Source: an uncultured Prevotella sp.
GTDB taxonomy: Bacteria > Bacteroidota > Bacteroidia > Bacteroidales > Bacteroidaceae
Direction of reading: 5' to 3'
Length of the DNA stretch: 9,427 nt
Assembly (NCBI GenBank): GCA_900541335.1
Contig: UQJC01000062.1
Location: 1 to 9,427, forward strand
Part shown: positions 6,481 to 9,427 of the stretch, in pieces
How positions within the stretch are numbered: the stretch's first letter is position 1
How the letters are laid out: each line of letters begins with the position of its first letter
The notes under the pieces: model-generated
The model's database searches: none
Told to the model about the DNA's origin: nothing
The model's input: the letters and a program-made list of their open reading frames with translations, nothing else
Position numbers and translations under genes: made by a program

Positions 6481-7620
6481 TCATTCGTCTGCCGCGTGTT
6501 CCGCTACGGCAGCCATCGGTACAGGAGTCACTTCGCCGTCGACCACTGTAAAGAGGCGGTAATCGCGACGGGTAGAAGCAAGCACTTGGTCTAAATGTTC
6601 CCGCCGTGTATCGGTAATGAAGATCTGACCAAAATCATTGCCCGACACATATTCGATGATACGTTCTACTCGGTGGGCATCGAGTTTGTCGAAGATATCA
6701 TCCAGCAAAAGGAGGGGGACACGCTCTTCGCCCCGATTCTTCAAGAAGAGGTATTGCGCCAGCTTCATGGCTATGAAGTAGGTCTTCTGCTGTCCTTGAG
6801 AGGCTTCACGTTTCACCGCAAAACCGTTTAAGGTCAGTTCGAGTTCGTCCTTATGCATGCCATGCAGGGAATAGCCCACTATTCGCTCCTTGGCTCGCCA
6901 ATCGCGTAACTGCGGACGCAAATCGCCCCGATCACCGTGACTGACATACTTCAGCCCGACTTGCTCGGCTACCTGCCCCGAAAGGGAACGGTAAAGCTCC
7001 AGGAAGATGGGCTCAAAAGCTTCGACAAAGGCTTTGCGCTCACGGTAGATCGCCCCACCGGTATAAGCCATCATGTCTTCGATGACATCGAGCACAGCCG
7101 CATCGGGCTCTTCTTCCTGCTTCAAGAGGGCATTGCGTTGCTTCAAAGCTTGCTCATAACGTATCAAGGCGTCAAGATAGGGAGCGGAATACTGCATGAT
7201 GACGGTGTCCATGAACCGACGACGCTCTTCGCTTCCCCCTGTAATCAAGGCACTGTCGGCCGGAGCTATCATGACCAACGGAATGCGCCCCACGTGTTCG
7301 GATATGCGCTTGACGTCCTTTCCGTCTACCTTCAAACGCTTACGGCAACCTCGCTTTAACGAGCAACAGACGGGTTGCACGGTACCCACTTCGGTTTCAT
7401 ACACTCCTTCCAAAATAAAATAATCGGATTCGTGATAAAGATTGAGCACGTCCTGAGCAGAAGAGAAACCCCGACAAAAGGACAAGTAATAAATGGCATC
7501 AAGCACATTCGACTTTCCCATGCCATTTCGGCCGACAAAACAATTGACATTGGGAGAGAAGTCTAAACTAGCTTGGAGCAAGTTACGGTAATTGGTAACA
7601 GTGAGGCGATTCAGTTTCAT
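6481..7620 (-). CDS. recF: DNA replication and repair protein RecF
   Basis: RecF is a cytosolic SMC/Rad50-like ATPase of the RecFOR pathway. It binds gapped DNA and helps load RecA during recombinational repair and replication restart. The 379-residue protein carries Walker A GRNGMGKS (30-37), the ABC signature region SQGQQKT (274-280) and Walker B LLLLDDIFDKLD (D307, D308). The typical N-terminus MKLNRLTVTNYRNL and the D-loop/His region ITDTRREHL are also present. I chose the ATG at 7618-7620; an upstream in-frame extension of 35 residues to 7725 lacks RecF similarity and crosses the promoter. Length is normal, with a short Ala-rich tail. The gene is divergent from the TPR gene, an arrangement seen in Bacteroidales. 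The DciA/DUF721 gene that often follows recF in that order is not here; the next gene converges from the other side. Confidence 0.97.
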   Translation of the reverse strand: MKLNRLTVTNYRNLLQASLDFSPNVNCFVGRNGMGKSNVLDAIYYLSFCRGFSSAQDVLNLYHESDYFILEGVYETEVGTVQPVCCSLKRGCRKRLKVDGKDVKRISEHVGRIPLVMIAPADSALITGGSEERRRFMDTVIMQYSAPYLDALIRYEQALKQRNALLKQEEEPDAAVLDVIEDMMAYTGGAIYRERKAFVEAFEPIFLELYRSLSGQVAEQVGLKYVSHGDRGDLRPQLRDWRAKERIVGYSLHGMHKDELELTLNGFAVKREASQGQQKTYFIAMKLAQYLFLKNRGEERVPLLLLDDIFDKLDAHRVERIIEYVSGNDFGQIFITDTRREHLDQVLASTRRDYRLFTVVDGEVTPVPMAAVAEHAADE

Positions 7621-7662
7621 AGATTGACGTACAACAAAAAGGGCTTGAAAAGAATGAGCCGA

Positions 7663-7670
7663 CAAAAATA
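7663..7670 (-). promoter_or_regulatory. Candidate -7 element of recF
   Basis: On the minus strand TATTTTTG matches TAnnTTTG exactly, about 43 bases before the recF ATG. No clear TTG is present at the -33 spacing, so support is moderate. Confidence 0.4.
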
Positions 7671-7765
7671 CACTTTTCCCAACCAGTGCCCTTGACCCAA
7701 GTCTACAAATATCCCACACGGACAAAAAAACAAAACCTTTACTTCCTCACTTAGAGGAAAAATAG

Positions 7766-7773
7766 TACTTTTG
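7766..7773 (+). promoter_or_regulatory. Candidate distal promoter of the TPR gene
   Basis: TACTTTTG is an exact -7 match in the usual GTAC-TTTTGC context. A weak TTC lies at the -33 distance (7743-7745, spacer 20). It would give a leader of about 170 nt that includes a 7-bp hairpin AAGTAAG-AGTAC-CTTACTT (7821-7839). Confidence 0.4.
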
Positions 7774-7900
7774 CGCTGTTTTTTCTGAACACTTCATTAG
7801 CTCTTCATCAGAAGTCTCAGAAGTAAGAGTACCTTACTTATAAGAACAGAAAAAGCCACGAACCTTACTTTCCAAGCCTGCAACCCCTCTCGTTACCGCC

Positions 7901-7930
7901 TTAAAGTAGAGTGTTCACCCCCTACCTTTG
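7901..7930 (+). promoter_or_regulatory. Candidate proximal promoter of the TPR gene
   Basis: TACCTTTG (7923-7930) is an exact -7 box preceded by TTA at 7901-7903 with a 19-base spacer, close to the TTG-N19-21 -33 arrangement. Transcription would begin only about 15 bases before the ATG at 7953, giving a very short leader. Confidence 0.5.
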
Positions 7931-7952
7931 AAAATAAAAAGCATAACATAAT

Positions 7953-8660
7953 ATGAGCAATCAAAACAACAACCCCACTTTGGACGTTAACGAATCACTG
8001 ATTAAGTCTGAAGCGTTCGTGATTAAGTACAAGAAACAAATCATTGCGGCCCTCGTGGCTGTCATCGTCGTTGTAGGTGGTACTTTTGCCTACATCTATG
8101 GTTACGCAAAGCCTCGTGAAGACAAGGCTCAGGAACTTCTCGGCATCGTAATGCAGAAATATGTCATGGCTCAGGACTACGAGAAGGCTCTTAAAGGCGA
8201 AGGCAAAACGCTCGGTCTGGAAGCTATCGCGAGCAAATATAGTTCAACCGACGCTGGTAACATTGCTAAATATGAAGCTGGTATCATGAAGATGCAGCTC
8301 GGCAAGACGAAGGAAGCTATCAAATACTTGGAAGACTTCGACGCTCAAAACGACGAAACCATCACCCCCCAAGCGCTCTTCGCGCTGGCTAACTGCTACG
8401 CTACAGACAAGCAATTGGATAAGGCTGTAGATACGTTCAAGAAGGCTGCCGCTGCAACGGACGTTCCCGCACTCTGCGCAGAATACCTTCTCCAGGCTGG
8501 TATAGTTCTCGAAAGCCAGAAGAAGAACGACGAGGCACTCCAGATCTATCAGGACATCAAGAAGAACTACCCCACGGCTCCTATCTGTGCTCAGCAACAG
8601 CAAAACGGTGCTGTACTTGATGCCATCATCGACAAGTACATCGAACGTCTTAGCAAGTAA
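7953..8660 (+). CDS. Membrane-anchored tetratricopeptide repeat protein
   Basis: This 235-aa protein has a short cytoplasmic N-terminus rich in Asn and Gln and one strongly hydrophobic membrane segment (residues ~29-51, from QIIAALVAVIVVVGG). A long, Ala- and Lys-rich helical domain follows and is predicted to be periplasmic. At least three TPR-like helical pairs are visible: around residues 100-125 (AKYEAGIMKMQLGKTKEAIKYL), 130-155 (ALFALANCYATDKQLDKAVDTF) and 170-200 (AEYLLQAGIVLESQKKNDEALQIY). Topology resembles YfgM-like ancillary proteins that bind chaperones or the Sec translocon, but partners cannot be read here. It lies divergent from recF and just upstream of ribH, a familiar Bacteroidales neighbourhood. 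It has its own promoter candidates and a terminator, so it is probably transcribed alone. Confidence 0.9.
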   Translation: MSNQNNNPTLDVNESLIKSEAFVIKYKKQIIAALVAVIVVVGGTFAYIYGYAKPREDKAQELLGIVMQKYVMAQDYEKALKGEGKTLGLEAIASKYSSTDAGNIAKYEAGIMKMQLGKTKEAIKYLEDFDAQNDETITPQALFALANCYATDKQLDKAVDTFKKAAAATDVPALCAEYLLQAGIVLESQKKNDEALQIYQDIKKNYPTAPICAQQQQNGAVLDAIIDKYIERLSK

Positions 8661-8707
8661 GATATACCCTACGGGGTGAAACACTCCGTACCATACACAA
8701 CATAACA

Positions 8708-8765
8708 AAGTGTGCAGAAGATTAAGCTACACGTTAGCCCACCTCTTCTGCACATTTATATTTTT
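8708..8765 (+). terminator. Intrinsic terminator after the TPR gene
   Basis: A perfect 11-bp stem (TGTGCAGAAGA at 8711-8721, complement at 8744-8754) extends by three more pairs including one G-U. It has a 22-nt loop and is followed by the T-rich TTTATATTTTT. It separates the TPR gene from ribH and argues against a ribH start upstream of it. Confidence 0.8.
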
Positions 8766-8811
8766 CCTCCTCTATCCTTTATTTCAACCCTTCCCCTCTC
8801 ATCCTACTACT

Positions 8812-9306
8812 ATGTCATCCTCAACTTACTCTTATACAGAAGACCAGACACTCCCTATTCCTGACGCAAGCGAAATGCGCTTTGGTGTCATTGTTACCGA
8901 ATGGAACAATCACATCACGGACAAACTCCTGCAAGGCACTATCGAAGAACTGGAGAAAAACGGTGTGGAAGAAAACAACATCACCGTAAAGCGCGTACCG
9001 GGTAGCTTTGAACTGGTTTATGCCGCTTCCCAGCTCGCCAAATTCGGCCATGTCAACGGTATTATCATCCTCGGATGTGTCATTCGAGGCGATACTCCCC
9101 ACTTTGACTACATTTGTCAAGGCGTTACGCAAGGAATTACGGAATTAAATGTACGTGGTGATATTCCTGTGATATTTGGACTCTTAACCGTTAATAATCA
9201 GGAGCAAGCAGAAGAGCGAGCAGGTGGTAAGTTAGGCAACAAAGGAAAAGAATTTGCACTTACTGCAATAAAAATGGTCGATTACGCTTGGAAGTTACAA
9301 AAGTAA
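8812..9306 (+). CDS. ribH: 6,7-dimethyl-8-ribityllumazine synthase
   Basis: This cytosolic enzyme is the penultimate step of riboflavin synthesis. It condenses 5-amino-6-ribitylamino-uracil with 3,4-dihydroxy-2-butanone 4-phosphate, usually as a pentamer or 60-mer capsid. The 164 residues are normal length. Visible landmarks are FGVIVTEWN (24-32, aromatic W31 of the substrate pocket), the phosphate/pyrimidine-binding PGSFE (63-67), GCVIRGDTPHFDYI (88-101, catalytic His97), PVIFGLLTVNN (119-129) and ERAGG (135-139, Arg136). The ATG at 8812 is chosen because the upstream in-frame extension to 8710 crosses the preceding terminator and shows no homology. No good -7 box is visible in the 55 bases between terminator and start. 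Codon use becomes more AT-rich towards the end. Confidence 0.97.
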   Translation: MSSSTYSYTEDQTLPIPDASEMRFGVIVTEWNNHITDKLLQGTIEELEKNGVEENNITVKRVPGSFELVYAASQLAKFGHVNGIIILGCVIRGDTPHFDYICQGVTQGITELNVRGDIPVIFGLLTVNNQEQAEERAGGKLGNKGKEFALTAIKMVDYAWKLQK

Positions 9307-9318
9307 TTCCTACCTTTG
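9288..9318 (+). promoter_or_regulatory. Promoter of the tRNA-Tyr gene
   Basis: TTG at 9288-9290 and TACCTTTG at 9311-9318 are separated by 20 bases, an excellent match to the Bacteroidetes -33/-7 promoter (TTG-N19-21-TAnnTTTG). The -33 box lies inside the end of ribH. Transcription would start around 9325, some 20 bases before the mature tRNA. Confidence 0.75.
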
Positions 9319-9345
9319 CACTCGCAAACAAGAAACAAACACATC

Positions 9346-9427
9346 GGGCAAATACCAGAGTGGACAAATGGGGCAGACTGTAAATCTGCTGGCTTTCGCC
9401 TTCGGTGGTTCGAATCCATCTTTGCCC
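9346..9427 (+). tRNA. tRNA-Tyr (anticodon GUA)
   Basis: The 82-nt class II tRNA has acceptor arms GGGCAAA/TTTGCCC, an anticodon stem GCAGA/TCTGC around loop CTGTAAA with GTA at 9380-9382, and a long variable arm (TGGCTTTCGCCTTC region). The T arm is GGTGG-TTCGAAT-CCATC. It reads UAU/UAC tyrosine codons. The window ends exactly at the last acceptor base, so whether CCA is encoded cannot be seen. Confidence 0.97.

Noticed and set aside
7621..7725. N-terminal extension of recF by 35 residues
   Set aside because: MKLNRLTVTNYRNL is the canonical RecF start. The extension has no similarity and covers the likely promoter.
8710..8811. N-terminal extension of ribH (hydrophobic, signal-like)
   Set aside because: It overlaps the terminator of the preceding gene. 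RibH is cytosolic and its normal length is reached from the ATG at 8812.
1..9427. CRISPR array, rRNA, additional tRNA or complete prophage/integron
   Set aside because: I found no spaced direct repeats, no rRNA-like sequence, no second cloverleaf and no integrase or phage genes.

Overview
The window looks like a chromosomal segment of a Bacteroidales bacterium (Bacteroides/Prevotella/Porphyromonas-type). The proteins are of that kind: PheS with a four-cysteine insert, RecF next to a membrane-anchored TPR protein and RibH, and a 'DLGLPSGTLW' Fib_succ_major-type protein. Bacteroidetes sigma-type -7 boxes (TAnnTTTG) also precede several units, and Shine-Dalgarno sequences are not evident. I cannot name the species.

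Layout. 1-479: non-coding leader. 480-1502 (+): pheS. 1503-1860: non-coding, ending in a strong hairpin terminator (1799-1853). 1861-3536: an accessory islet, visibly AT-rich in 2.4-3.5 kb. It holds a C-terminal gene remnant on the minus strand, a decayed IS1595/ISXO2-type transposase, and two overlapping small genes (an unrecognised 106-aa protein and a 194-aa Fib_succ_major/DUF1566-like protein). A 25-bp inverted repeat matching at 23 of 25 positions brackets the islet. 3665-4870 (+): MFS exporter. 5020-6240 (+): YbdG-type mechanosensitive channel. 6341-6430: large hairpin between convergent genes. 6481-7620 (-): recF. 7621-7952: divergent promoter region. 7953-8660 (+): membrane-anchored TPR protein. 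8711-8760: terminator. 8812-9306 (+): ribH. 9346-9427 (+): tRNA-Tyr(GUA) with a well-formed promoter.

The backbone is housekeeping: translation (pheS, tRNA-Tyr), DNA repair (recF), riboflavin synthesis (ribH), envelope TPR protein, osmotic protection (YbdG) and export (MFS). The unusual part is the islet between pheS and the MFS gene. Its best lead is the Fib_succ_major-like gene, where asparagine codon use switches abruptly from AAT to AAC in the C-terminal segment. That switch resembles the A-rich variable region of a diversity-generating retroelement target, but no reverse transcriptase or template repeat is in the window, so it remains a hypothesis. I found no CRISPR array, rRNA or complete mobile element.
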